Below are positions 37,408 to 49,199 of a stretch of DNA of 64,000 bases, in pieces. The position numbers and the translations under genes are program-made. This stretch comes from Chamaelirium japonicum (Eukaryota > Streptophyta > Magnoliopsida > Liliales > Melanthiaceae), in the NCBI GenBank assembly GCA_947650365.1, contig OX393557.1:35012741-35076740 (forward strand), written 5' to 3'. Below the pieces are notes generated by a model. It did not search any database and was not told the origin of the DNA. It saw nothing but the letters and a program-made list of their open reading frames with translations. Position 1 is the first letter of the stretch, and each line of letters opens with the position of its first letter.

Positions 37408-38457
37408 GGATGCTAATATTGTGTGGCTACTTAACGTGAAACTTAACGTGCGGCACCCCCTTCCAGAGTGTTTTTTGAATTTTTTTTTTTTTGGGATTGA
37501 TCACCTCCCCTTGAATAGCACACACAAAAAATTTCAGCTCATTCCAAGACTTATAGGCCATTCAAATATGTTCATCAAATGACGGTAAAAATGAATGACC
37601 AGTAAAAGCCGATCACATTTGAACGGCCTATAGGTCTTGGATTGAGCTGAAATTTTTTATGTGTGTTATCAAGGGGTAGGTGATCAACCTCCAAAAAGAT
37701 AATTTTAAAAATACCCCCCGAAGGGGGCAGCCGCATATTAAACCTCAATTTAAGCAGTCGCAATGTATCGCCATTCTATATATATAGATTGCTGATACTG
37801 TGTGGTCGCTTATTGTGCAGCTTAACGTGCGGCACCCCCTTAGGGTTTTTTTAAATTTTTTTTTAATTTGGGGATTGATCACCTCCCCTTTGATAACATA
37901 CATAAAAAATTTCAGCTCATTCCAAGACCTATAGGCTTTTCAAATGTGTTCATCAAATTAAAGGTAAAAATGATCGATAAAAGCCGAGAAAATTTGAATG
38001 GCCTATAGGTTTTGGAATGAGCTGAAATTTTTTGTACGTGCTATCAAGGGGTAGGTGATCAACCTCCAAAAAATAAATTAAAAAAAAAAACCCAGAGGGG
38101 GTGGCCGCACGTTAAGTGGCCGCAATTATATTGCGGCCACTTAACGTGAGCCCACCTCCCTCCGGGGTTTTTTTTTAATTTTTTTTTGGAGGTTGATCTA
38201 CCCCTTGATAGCATACACAAAAAAATCCAGCTCATTCCAAGACCTATATGCCATTCAAATTTGTTCGGCTTTTATCGGTTGTTCATTTTTATTGTCAATT
38301 TGATGAACACATTTGAATGGCCTATAGGTTTTGGAATGAGCTGAATGTTTTTGTGTGTGCTATCAAAGGAGAGGTGATCAATCCTCAAAAAAAATAAAAA
38401 ATAAAACCCCCCCTAAGGGGGTGCCGCACATTAAGCTGACGTGTAGTATCAGCATCC
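37408..38457. mobile_element. Three palindromic MITEs of one family in a row
   Basis: Each unit of about 330 bp is a hairpin with outer phrases ggatgctgata, cttaacgtgcggcacccc and inner phrases ttgatcacctcccctt, cagctcattccaagacctat. Units lie at about 37408-37771, 37787-38127 and 38128-38457. Units two and three meet at a palindrome (ggccgcaattatattgcggcc). Family unknown; no target duplication was resolved. Confidence 0.7.
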
Positions 38458-38794
38458 TATATAGGGTAGCGATCGGGGTTGTTGCATACCCTGGGATCGA
38501 ACCCGACATTGAGCTAGAGCGGTTGGCACTCTCGAGTAAAATTATCACAAAAGCCATGGACGTGTGGGTGCCCAGGCAAACTGAGTTGGGGTGAAAATAA
38601 ACCTAAGGGCCGGGGGAGGGTTGGTGACTTGTACCTCTTCCCCCTGGTGGTTGGTTCGCGGTTCGTGTCGACGGAGGAGGGATTGGAGAAGAGGTGGCTG
38701 TGTTTGTACCCTCTCCCTCTAGGCTGGTTTGATGACACCGATGGATTGGACTCTCGGAAGATGTCCTAATTTGGGAGCTTGTGTTAGTCACCCT

Positions 38795-40769
38795 TGTTGT
38801 AGCGCGTGTGTACTAAGCATGGATTTTTTGTATTAACATTAATAAAGATGATTTTGATTATTGTTTTAATTAGAATATTACTTTGGTATATGTTAATTTA
38901 TATATAATAAAGGACTCTTGGGAATACAATAGGCCACTAAGACATATGGTGGGTCTATGCTTGGGGGATCCAGTACGTGGATCGGTTCTGTGTAACCAAG
39001 AATTGAGTTCACAGCTTTGGTGATGCTAGTCGCTTCACCAGGAATAAGTTGTTGGTAGGTAGAGGATGTGGTGAAATCTCCACTACAGAAATGTTAGATT
39101 TCCATTCACCTGACCAACCACGATGATTGTGTTGGACAGGAACCAAGAAAGTATACAGATCAGTGATTTAGACACTGTGCATAAAACCGCCGTACTACTT
39201 TAGATAATCTCTCTTTAACCCTGAGGGACCATGTATATTGAGTCAACCAATTATGCAGTATATTAATATGCAAACGTGTGCGGACCTACCATATCTAATA
39301 TCGCAGTATATTGGGTTACTCGGCTGACGCTAGAGTGACACGCAACCCCTACAGGTTATCTAATGTCAAGAGTTGGATGGGAGCGTTTTGATGAGTCAAT
39401 CTGTCTATACAATTAATCAAGGCCTAGTGGTTATCAGTATGACTGACGATGTTCTGGATGTTAGGCATAGCATCGAAAAGGTGTATGGTGCTATAGATGA
39501 TAAGTCATTAAATCCTAGTCATATAATCGATTGGGATTTGACGGTGCTTCCAACCGTTCGAGTCGAATCATAACACCAGTAATGGAAGGGACTAGAGATT
39601 ATCAGAGTATAGTAGAGAACAGGGTTACAAGAAAGTAACATAAGTTTAGGATCACTAGAGTTTAACTTGCATCGCACTCTAAGTGCCTACACAGGTTAAT
39701 CAGATTAGGGTTGATTAGCAGAACTTTTAGTGTATTACCAGAACAGTTAATCAGGGATCCGGTTAGAACTAGAGATCCTGAACCTTGAAGGTTCTACCAT
39801 GTTGTTGTATATAGGAACTATTTTCCGACTCGGTTAGACACGTTAGATACGAAGTAGCGTGATGGAGCATAAGCTCGTAGCTTTATAACCTAATTCATAT
39901 GTGTTAAGGGAGCCATAGGGGTATTTTTATAAATACTGAAATATAGCTTAGAACATGTTGAATATGGATCTTAAAATGAGCGGAATAATTCCAAAAGCTC
40001 ATAGGCGCTGACGGAACTCGATTTCGACTAGCATATCTCACTCTATCTCTCTATCAGCCGTATCCCGATAAAATGATGTTTTCATCCAAGGTGTCATGGA
40101 GATAAGGAAAACCTTAACCCATGGCCTTATCCCCTAAAGAAATCCACCCCCCTCTCTTGTGGCCATCATATGGCCGGCTATAAGTGGTTTGTGCTAGCAC
40201 AAGTCACTTGGTGACTGATCTATAAAGGCACATGAGAGGGGGAGGAAAAAACCAAATTTTCTCTCCCTCCCCTTGAAAAATCCGACCACCCCTCTCTCCC
40301 CTCTGTGGTTTCGGCTAAGAAAAAGGAGGTAGAATAAAGAGGAATGAAAAAAAAAGGAAGAAGAAGAGAGAAAAAAAGAGAGGAGATCTTTGAGGCATAT
40401 CATTTTCTTCACTACGTGCCATCCTCTGTCGATGTATCGTCCTTTCACTCAGAGATAGGACGTCGTGGGTTCCTTCTTACGCAAATGACAAGATGTTATC
40501 TAATAGCTTCCCTCTCGGTTTCCATGGATTCATCATCAATGATTGTTCCGTTCTTCAAATCAAAGATCTGCAAGGTATGATGATTCTAAACACTTAACTA
40601 GATGCATGCATATATTTTATAGATCGTAGATGTCCGCACATATACTTGGTTTATAAATTTACAAGTAGATTATTTTGTGGAATTGATTGTAATGAAACAT
40701 ACACCATAAGATCCTCGGATCTATATTTTACTTCCATTGTGACTCTGATAAAATGATTTAATTCCAACA
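38795..40769 (-). mobile_element. Solo LTR, about 1.97 kb, minus strand
   Basis: Read on the minus strand it runs from TGTTGGAATTAAATC to GCGCTACAACA, a TG..CA pair, flanked by accct (38790-38794) and actct (40770-40774). It is an inverted, diverged relative of 41233-43168. No coding domains. Confidence 0.75.
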
Positions 40770-41232
40770 ACTCTATGGGCTGATTTGAGACCGATGGATC
40801 ATGGTAGAATGATGTCCGTGTTGGGGGCTTGTGTTTGTTCCCTGAGGACTGGTTTAGAGGACCGCGATTACATTGTCTTGTGCGAGTGCTAGATCAAGGG
40901 AGTGCATCTCGATGAGGCAAGAGGTCATCGACGATTGGCTACTTTTCAGAACATCAATGGATGGGCCTGATAATCGAAAAAGATGATGGGTTACTGAAGA
41001 AAGCACCAACAATCGTCGTAGCGGCGATCTCGGCCGCCAGCATACCTGCTGTGTTGCAAGGGTACGAAATGAGAGTGGAAGTATTGACCGATCGGCGTCA
41101 GCTTGGAGCATTGACTGCTGATGTTATGGCGGGTTGCTGAGTTGCAGTGTGGACGGGCGTCAATGGGCGCTACACCAAAGTACAAAGGCGTGATGATAAT
41201 CTACTGATCGGAGCATCAGGGTATGTCATACA

Positions 41233-43168
41233 TGTTGGAATTAAATCCTATCATCAGAGTCGCAGCGGAAGCAAAAGATAGATCTGAAAATCTCATGGTG
41301 TATGTTTTATTACAATTAATTCTACAAAACAATCTATATGCAAATCTATGATCTTAGCATATGTGCAGACACCCTAGAGGCATACTACGATCTACGGAAG
41401 ATGTGCATGCATCTAGTTAGGTGTTTAAAATCATCATACCTTGTGGATCTATGATCCAAAGAGAACGGAACGATGATGAACCGTACATGAATCGTAAGGA
41501 AAGCTGTCGGATGGTACCTTGTCCTTTGCGAAGGGAGGAATCCTCGAAGTCCTATCTCTGAGTGCAAGGACTACGAGACGACGAAGGAATTCATTGTGAA
41601 GACGACGACGAGCCATGAGATCTCTTCATTCTCTTTACTCTTCTCCTTCTCCTTCCTTCCTCCTTCTTCTTCCTCTTTCTTCCTTGGCCGAAACCACAAA
41701 GAGGGAGATGAAAGAGGGGGGTTCAGGTTTTAGGAGAGGGAGACACTTTTGGGACGGCCCCTCTCTCTCTAATCCTCATATAGGCCTGGTCCCCAAGTGC
41801 TTTATGCAAACTAGGGCCAGCCCCAAGGGGATAGGGATGAGGGGGGGTCGGTTTTAGGGTTTCTTCATGTCTATCGTGAAGCCTGGACAAAAACACCCTT
41901 CACGAAAAGTGAAACACTGTAAGAGAGATTGAGTGAGGTGCGCTACTCGGAATCGAGTTCTGTCAGCGCCTATGAGCTCCTGAAATTATTCCGCTAATTT
42001 TAAGATATAAATATATTATGAGCCATATTTTAGTATTTACCAAAATACCCCTATGGCCTCTAACACATATGAATTAGGTTCTTAGGCTTTGGACCTGCGC
42101 TCCATCGCGTTACTTTACATCCAACGTATCCAACCATATCGGGAAACAATTCCTATACGCAACGACAAGGTGGAACCTTCAAGGTTCAGGATCTCTAGTT
42201 CCAACCGGATCCCTGATTAACCGTTCTGGTGACACACCGAAAGTTCCGTTAATTAGTCCTAATCCGATTAACCCGCATAGCCATCCAGAGTGCGACGCGA
42301 GTTAAACTCTAGTGGTCTTAAACTTATCTTACTCCCTCGTAACCTTGTTTTCTACTATACTCTGATAATCCTTAATCCCTCCTATTACTGGTGCCATGAT
42401 ACTACTCGGGCGGTAGGGAACACCTTCAGATCCTGATCGATCATCTGACTAGGATTTGATGACTTGTCATCTATAACACTACACACCTTCCGGTGCTATG
42501 CCTAGCATCCCGAACGTCGTCAGTCATACTGACAACCACTAGGCATGGGTTAATTATGTGGATAGATTGACTCATCAAAATGCACCCATCCAACACTAGA
42601 CGTCGATTAACCTGTAGGGATTGCATGCCACTCAAGCGCCAGCCGGGTAACCCAACGTACCGTGGTATTGGACTATGGAAGGTCCGTACACGTTGGTACA
42701 TCAAAGCACCACACAACTGGTTGACCCAGTGTACATGGTCCCTTAGGGTTAATGATAGATTATCTATAGTAGTAAGACGGTTTATGCACCAGTGTCTGAA
42801 TCACTGAACTGTGCACCGTCTTGGTTCTTGTTCAATACGATCATTGTGCTTAGTCAGGTGAATGGGAATCCCACGTTTCCATGGTGAATACTTCACCACA
42901 TCCTCTATCTACCAACAGCTTATTCTCGGTGAAGCAACCGACATCACCAAAGCTGTGAACTGGTTCTAGGTCTATACAGAACTGGTCCATTGGGTCTCCC
43001 AAGCATGGATCCACCATGCACCTCGGTGGCCTACTGTGTTACCTAGAGTCCTTTATTATATGTGTATTAACATATACCAAAGTAGTATTCTAATTAAAGC
43101 AATAACCAAAGTCATTTTTATTAATGTTAATACAGAAAATCCATGCTCAGGACACACAAGCTACAACA
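41233..43168 (+). mobile_element. Solo LTR, about 1.94 kb, plus strand
   Basis: Begins tgttggaattaaatcc and ends agctacaaca, flanked by ataca and gtacg, a weak 3-of-5 match. Roughly 80% similar by eye to the inverted copy at 38795-40769. The adjacent host LTR sequence resumes with gtacggtcatcgaaaag, confirming an insertion into it. Confidence 0.75.
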
Positions 43169-43284
43169 GTACGGTCATCGAAAAGTTGTATCTGTGGAGT
43201 AGCCTGCTTGCTAATGGACGAATAACATTAATCTGTAATTAGATGATTTGTATCTCTCCCTGATCATTTGGTTATTCCATAACA

Positions 43285-43397
43285 AATTGGTATCAAAGCT
43301 TTGGGTTTCGGTCTAGGGAACATGTGTTGGTTCAGTATGGGGGAGAGAAGTTAGTGCTATGAAACAAATTACCTCCCCCTTGGTCTAAGGGGGAGAT
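43285..43397 (+). mobile_element. Minimal internal region: primer-binding site and polypurine tract
   Basis: tggtatcaaagc (43288-43299) matches the initiator-methionine tRNA primer-binding site (TGGTATCAGAGC) with one change. It lies 3 bp after the 5' LTR. aagggggaga (43387-43396) is the polypurine tract directly before the 3' LTR. Only about 113 bp separate the LTRs, and there is no gag or pol. Copia-like on the form of these sites; internal deletion or a TRIM-like element are the alternatives. Confidence 0.7.
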
Positions 43398-44976
43398 TAT
43401 TGGGTTTTAGCAACCCATGAGCTCAGCCTATCTCCGGTATGGCCCGTTAGCATTGGTTGACACACAAGCGTTGTTTCTTGCTGTGCAAGCATAGTTACTT
43501 GGGGGGTGAAGCAAACCTATTTGTGAGCATCTTTAAAAGAAGGTGCATATCTAATGGGTAGGAGATAGTGAGAGCATGACAGACGATGGCTATTGGAACC
43601 CTAGAAGGGCTATTTTTGAGAGAAGAGCCACTGAGGTACGAGAACTCGCAAGGAGGTGTAGATGCGCCTCCCCTCCGGGTACTATGGAGCGGCATCCATG
43701 ATGAAAGACGAAGATAGGGAGGATATGAACCTGGCATCTGGTTGGAGTGGTTGGCACGGATTGGCGTGAGCCTGGGTGAAATTATCGCAGAAGCCGTGGA
43801 TGTGTGTTGGAGGCATAAGTCCCCGAACAAACTGAGTTAGGCTCCCTGGCAAAAATAAAACTAAGGGCTAGGGGGAGGGCTGCTATCTTGCCCCTTTTCC
43901 CCCTGAAGGTTGGTTCGTGGTTCGTGTAGGTAGAGGAAGGCTTGGAGAATAGGTGGTCACGTTTGTACCCTTTTCCTTTGGGCTGATTTGATTACCCCAA
44001 CGGATTGGTCGCTCTAAAGATGTCCTAATTTGGGTGGCTTGTGTTAGTCCAACTGTAGACTGGTATGAGATCGATGGATCATGGCAAAACGAAGTCCATG
44101 TTGTTGTGTTAGTTCCTTGAGGGTTGGTTCGGAGGACCTCAATGACATTGCCTTGTGCGAGTGCTGGATCAAAGGAGAGCACCTTGACAAGGCACGTGGT
44201 CAACGACGATCGACGACTTGTCAAGGCATTGACAGATGGGCCTGATGGAGAAGCCGACGGGTGGCTGAAGGAAGCACCGACAAGTGTTGTAGTAGTGAGC
44301 TCAACCGTTAGCAGACGTGCTATGTTGCAAGGTTCGAAAGGAGTGCGGAAGTGTTGGCCGACGGGCGATAGCTTGGAGCATTGGCTTCTGATGTTGCGGC
44401 AGGTTGCTGGGTTACAGCGGGGGTGGATGTCGACAGGTACTGGACCGGAGCACAGAGGCGTGGTGATAATCTATTGATTGGAGCGTCTGTGCGTGGTATA
44501 AGGTCACCGAAAAGTTGTATCTGTTAGGTCTCCTTTTTTTGTCATTAGTTTTTAGCGACTTAAACAAATCTACTTTACCTGTGTAGTGAGTAGTTGTGAG
44601 CTAAAGTCGGGAGGATAGAGTTTGGTTTGACTATGTTACGATAAAAAAATACCGTTGCAATAAAAAACACTACTATCATTCTCTTCCACCATGTTTAGGC
44701 ATGGAATGTATATTTTTAAACTCTTTGGAAAAAAAACTTTGCTCAAATAATTAGGGTTTGGGTGCATGACTAGCTAACATACACGTCACTTAGTTCCGTT
44801 CGATTTTTTTTATCGTTTTAGGTCTTGCATGCATGTTAATTTTGGTTTAATTGTTAAAGATATATGGGCATTTATTTTAGACTATAAATAAAAACATGGG
44901 CATGTTAGACTTCAACATTTTACCTCGATCAGAACAAGGGCCAAAGCCCTACACATAGTGTGTGTTGAGTAGGCTA

Positions 44977-45326
44977 GTCATGCGTACGACTGTGGCTTAG
45001 TCTAGAGGTGGGTAAATGTCCTCTCTGTGAGACCAAAGTCGTGCGCACGATTTTAGAGTCATGAGCACCACTTTGTTTTAGAATTTTTTTGCTCAAATAT
45101 GTGTGCTTGTTGACTAAACTCGTGCACACGACTTCTACAAGTCATGCGCACGATTCTAGTCGGCCACACTATATTTGATGTCTACCTTGACCCCCACATG
45201 GGACGGTCCAATGGCATGGAGACAAGTGTAAAGTCGTGCGTGCGATCCAATTTAGACCTTTCTGGAAGGCTTGAGTCGGTTGGCTTAACCTACCACCTAA
45301 TACCACGTGTTGGTCGTGCGCACGAC
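44977..45326 (+). promoter_or_regulatory. Seven copies of a 14 bp palindromic motif (GTCGTGCGCACGAC)
   Basis: Copies start at 44977, 45038, 45058, 45119, 45141, 45233 and 45313. The last is a perfect palindrome; the others differ by one to four bases. Spacings are 61, 20, 61, 22, 92 and 80 bp. They lie 75-425 bp upstream of the LTR TATA box, the position of an LTR enhancer. The binding factor is unknown. Confidence 0.7.
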
Positions 45327-45400
45327 TTTGGCTGAAATAGACCTTAGAGATAAGGATCTCTCCTTTGGTCTTAGCCATCCATCTAAGGGCTCCCTTGGAC

Positions 45401-45408
45401 TATAAATA
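45401..45408 (+). promoter_or_regulatory. TATA box of the solo LTR
   Basis: tataaata in the context ggac-tataaata-gccc, about 880 bp into the LTR, as expected for the U3 promoter. Confidence 0.6.
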
Positions 45409-46554
45409 GCCCACCCCTACACCCTTCAACTACTAATGAGTTTATTAGATTAGAAGAGGAATTAGAAGAGAGAAACAAAGGCTTAGTGAGTTCATCATTG
45501 AACTCCATCTTCCCTTTTCTTCCCCTTCTCCTCCTCTCTTTATCCTTTTTCTTACCAAGATCATATCTATAGAAGTTGTGCTCATGGTTTAGATGATCAC
45601 TTGAGAGTCATCAAACTCTTTATGTTTATTCAAACTAGAGAGGTCAAAGCTAGTGAAGGATCTAAGGTGTCATCCAACACCAAGGTGTCATCCAACACCT
45701 AGATCTTGATCTAAACTTTGGTGGTTTTTTATAGCTTAAGGTCTTTGAAGTTATTAAGTTTAGAAGCATGCATCTAAGGTCTCGAAAGAGATCAAGATCA
45801 CCTTCTATCTTAGTCACTTCTTAGATCCAAGCTTTTGTTTCTACTTTTTATTTTGTTTCTTTCACTTCGCTTTGCACACACTGAGTGTGTTCCCATCGTC
45901 GTGTGGAAGGCACTTGTGAGAGCACTCCATGACGTCATCCACGTCGAGCACCCATAGTGACGTCGCTTGCTTTGGGGACCTCTTTTGAAGTGAAAGCAAG
46001 CGAGTAAGAGGAGCGAAGAAGCACTCGCAAGAGTCAGCTTGGTTCAGCACCTATAAAATGAGAGCGTCGTCTCTACTTCACCATCATTGCGGGTCATGGA
46101 TCTAGGGGGCTAAAGACACCTATGAAGTGAGAATGTCGTCTCTACTTCACCGAAGACGCGGGTTGCGGATCTAGGGGGCTAAGGGGTAATCTCTGTGTGA
46201 AGGGTCTAAAGCCTGGTTTCGGCCGGAGGGATGTTTTCATCTCTATTAAAGATTTTCACCTTGTGAATACATGTATATGCCATTTTGCGTTATTTCTCAT
46301 TGATCACTACTTATAACTTCCACTAGTTCTAGATTGTGTGATCTAACCCGAGCTTTTATTTGCCCGTTGTGGGGCACACCAACTACCTTCGTCTAGTTGA
46401 TCGAATATTGACGGTGCTTAGCTAGCCAAGCGTAACATAGCGAAGATAAGTAAGAGAATTTTAGTATTCGTGGTGTAGGCTGTTTGCCAACGGACGAATC
46501 ACGTTAATATGTAATGGCATGATCTTGCCCTGATCATTTGGTTATTCTGCAACT

Positions 46555-47020
46555 CTGTATGAATCAAGTCAAGAGAGGGGGTACTACAAAGACTTTATCC
46601 TTTGCTAGAGATAATTTCAGTTAGATTTAGCTTCTAGTGTGTACAAAGTTTTGTTCCCTAACTAGGTCATGGGTGGGAGTGTCTGACTAGAGCTTGATCA
46701 CTCCTAAGAAATTAATTCACATGAAATTTGTTGACTACTTTCTCCCTTAGAGTGAAGCAGGGAAGGGGTGAGAAAATTTGATTAGAACTTGACCTAAAGC
46801 TTTAACCTAAACAGAGCCTCAGGATTGGAGCCAATAAAAATATGGTTCGAACCACTTTTTTTTTAAATTTTTAGAAAATGGCCAAAAAAATCTATTAATT
46901 CAAGAGATATTCTAAGCTTTTTTTAAAGTAATAATTATTCAATTTGGAGTAAAAAAAAAACAAGCATCTTTTATGGTCAAGTGACCGCCTTTACTAAGTC
47001 CAATTCAATACACATAAAAG
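46555..47020. other. Intergenic DNA, no gene seen
   Basis: AT-rich. No recognisable feature. Confidence 0.5.
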
Positions 47021-47485
47021 TAGGGCTGGCAATTTCGGACCCGACACGACCCGACACAAAGTTAGCGGGTCTGGGTCAGGTCTAAGCGGGTTCGGGTCGT
47101 AAACGGATCAACACGATAGACCCGTTTAATTAACGGGTCGGGTCCGGGTTTAGGGTCTGGACACTGTAGACCCGGGAAGGCCATTTAAAATTCAACGGGT
47201 TGTGTCAGGTCGGGTCGGGTCTACCCGCAATCTGATACTATAATATATAGTATCATCGGGTCTATCGGGTTAGGTTGGGTCGAGTCGGATTGGGTCGACT
47301 AAATAGACCCGTGTGGTAAACGGGTCTTATCGGATCTATCCGTTTATAAACGGGTCGGGTATAAATTTAGGATCTGACACGATTGGTTAAATGGATCGGG
47401 TCCGGGTCCGGGTCCGGGTCTAGGGGTTTTAGACACAACTCAAAACTAGACATGACATGAACCCGACCCGACACAACCCATTGCC
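47021..47485 (-). mobile_element. hAT-type MITE, GGGTCGGGT-rich family
   Basis: Starts tagggctggcaatttcgg and ends acacaacccattgcc; the last few bases of the right terminus are missing. taaaag occurs on both sides, a possible trace of the target duplication. Confidence 0.7.
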
Positions 47486-47935
47486 TAAAAGGTACCTTGA
47501 AGCTCATTGTGTAAGCCAGTCTTCAAAGTTCTACAACTCAAAAATATTGTGCTGCCCCAAGCCATCGCTGTTTATTTTTTTGACACCATCTTTTTTGACG
47601 GATGGCGATTAAAATATTATCCATCGTCATAAATTTATAACGACGAAATATATCCGTCGATAATAATTATTTTTTTTGTACTAACATTCTTTTCTTACAA
47701 GGACTCAAGAAAGATAAGACAATCAACTCAACAACTTTCAACTGAAACTTTTTGATGACAGTCGGCTCACAAAAACCTGTATATACCAACAACAACAAAG
47801 ACTAAAACCAAGTAGTAGCAACTATGGTATGAAAACAAAATATGCAATAAATAATAAAGACGATAAATTAGGTATAGGTCCTTAACTATTTTGCAATATT
47901 AACCACAGGACATCATAAGTTGCAATATTAGCTAA
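47486..47935. other. Intergenic DNA, no gene seen
   Basis: A small inverted pair gacggatgg / atccgtcga at 47598-47662 may mark a decayed MITE. Otherwise AT-rich. Confidence 0.4.
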
Positions 47936-48308
47936 GGTCCCTACAAGTATACATTCACCTCAAGGAAGAGTATATATTCGTCTTCAGAAACAGTATACAT
48001 TCGTCGGGAGGGACTTGAGCTATATTTTGAAATTAACGTGTTTTGCAGCTAAAAATAATCTCTCAAGAAGAACTTGTGTCAAATTTTTCCTAATAAATAA
48101 CAAGTATGTTAGTCCCACTCCGTATGCATTAAACAACTCCCATGCACGTACCCACCAGGGGATAGAGGAGTTGGTAAGCAACTGGTGCTTTGGTGAAGAG
48201 ATTGCGAGTTCAATCCCTCCCCCTCGACTTACTAGACATTCACTTAGGATAGAAAGCTTAGAATACACCACTAATCACTATGGAAGTCTTAAAACTTGAC
48301 CCTAAGCT
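47936..48308 (+). repeat. Left copy of a ~370 bp segment repeated across the N gap
   Basis: ggtccctacaagtatacatt through cttgaccctaagct is repeated at 48826-49199. Differences are mainly single-base homopolymer indels (gggactt/gggacttt, aacgtg/aacggtg, gtccc/gtcc), the kind left by long-read errors. Confidence 0.9.
48163..48216 (+). repeat. tRNA-derived SINE-like head
   Basis: Pol III box A-like tagaggagttgg (48163-48174; one mismatch to TRGCNNAGYNGG) and box B gttcaatcc (48208-48216; fits GWTCRANNC), 33 bp apart, inside a stretch resembling a tRNA 5' half. A true tRNA fold is not evident, so a SINE is the better call. The second copy is in the repeated segment. Confidence 0.5.
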
Positions 48309-48325
48309 AACACGCGATCTAGTGT

Positions 48326-48825
48326 NNNNNNNNNNNNNNNNNNNNNNNNNNNNNNNNNNNNNNNNNNNNNNNNNNNNNNNNNNNNNNNNNNNNNNNNNNN
48401 NNNNNNNNNNNNNNNNNNNNNNNNNNNNNNNNNNNNNNNNNNNNNNNNNNNNNNNNNNNNNNNNNNNNNNNNNNNNNNNNNNNNNNNNNNNNNNNNNNNN
48501 NNNNNNNNNNNNNNNNNNNNNNNNNNNNNNNNNNNNNNNNNNNNNNNNNNNNNNNNNNNNNNNNNNNNNNNNNNNNNNNNNNNNNNNNNNNNNNNNNNNN
48601 NNNNNNNNNNNNNNNNNNNNNNNNNNNNNNNNNNNNNNNNNNNNNNNNNNNNNNNNNNNNNNNNNNNNNNNNNNNNNNNNNNNNNNNNNNNNNNNNNNNN
48701 NNNNNNNNNNNNNNNNNNNNNNNNNNNNNNNNNNNNNNNNNNNNNNNNNNNNNNNNNNNNNNNNNNNNNNNNNNNNNNNNNNNNNNNNNNNNNNNNNNNN
48801 NNNNNNNNNNNNNNNNNNNNNNNNN
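48326..48825. other. Assembly gap, 500 N
   Basis: Exactly 500 N, a placeholder length and not a measured distance. The reading frames across it are meaningless. Confidence 0.99.
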
Positions 48826-49199
48826 GGTCCCTACAAGTATACATTCACCTCAAGGAAGAGTATATATTCGTCTTCAGAAACAGTATACATTCGTCGGGAG
48901 GGACTTTGAGCTATATTTTGAAATTAACGGTGTTTTGCAGCTAAAAATAATCTCTCAAGAAGAACTTGTGTCAAATTTTTCCTAATAAATAACAAGTATG
49001 TTAGTCCACTCCGTATGCATTAAACAACTCCCATGCACGTACCCACCAGGGGATAGAGGAGTTGGTAAGCAACTGGTGCTTTGGTGAAGAGATTGCGAGT
49101 TCAATCCCTCCCCCTCGACTTACTAGACATTCACTTAGGATAGAAAGCTTAGAATACACCACTAATCACTATGGAAGTCTTAAAACTTGACCCTAAGCT
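48826..49199 (+). repeat. Right copy of the ~370 bp segment repeated across the N gap
   Basis: Copy of 47936-48308. After the shared end, the left side continues for only 17 bp before the gap, while this side continues into normal sequence. Confidence 0.9.
49054..49107 (+). repeat. tRNA-derived SINE-like head, second copy
   Basis: Same box A-like (49054-49065) and box B (49099-49107) as at 48163, probably the same genomic copy seen twice across the gap. Confidence 0.45.

Larger units (their letters stand above)
38460..43284 (+). mobile_element. 5' LTR of an LTR retrotransposon, truncated and split by two insertions
   Basis: Fragments 38480-38794, 40770-41232 and 43169-43284 line up in order with the 3' LTR at 43398-44521 and 46464-46554. 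Shared phrases include gcggttggcactctcg / gtggttggcacgg and ccgaaaagttgtatctg. The first ~330 bp of this LTR are missing, probably cut away by the hairpin cluster upstream. Confidence 0.75.
44522..46463 (+). mobile_element. Solo LTR of a second family, about 1.94 kb
   Basis: Begins tgttaggtctcc after gtatc (44517-44521). The host LTR resumes with gtatt at 46464, a 4-of-5 duplication. The right terminus is decayed (ttta in place of ca); a taaca at 46433-46437 could be an alternative end. It contains a TATA box, a run of palindromic motifs upstream of it, and CT-rich text downstream. Confidence 0.65.
43398..46554 (+). mobile_element. 3' LTR of the same element, split by one insertion
   Basis: Begins tattgggttttagcaaccc, expected tgttggg, so one base has decayed. 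It runs to 44521, resumes at 46464 (gtattcgtggtgtagg) and ends near 46554 (gatcatttggttattctgc). Total about 1.2 kb without the insertion. Confidence 0.7.

Noticed and set aside
38470..38600. tRNA gene or SINE suggested by ggttcgatccc on the minus strand
   Set aside because: No box A at the right distance and no tRNA fold could be drawn; the segment aligns with the LTR at 43720, so it is LTR sequence.
48280..48909. Open reading frames running through the N gap
   Set aside because: The residues are unknown bases; the frames are an artefact of the gap.
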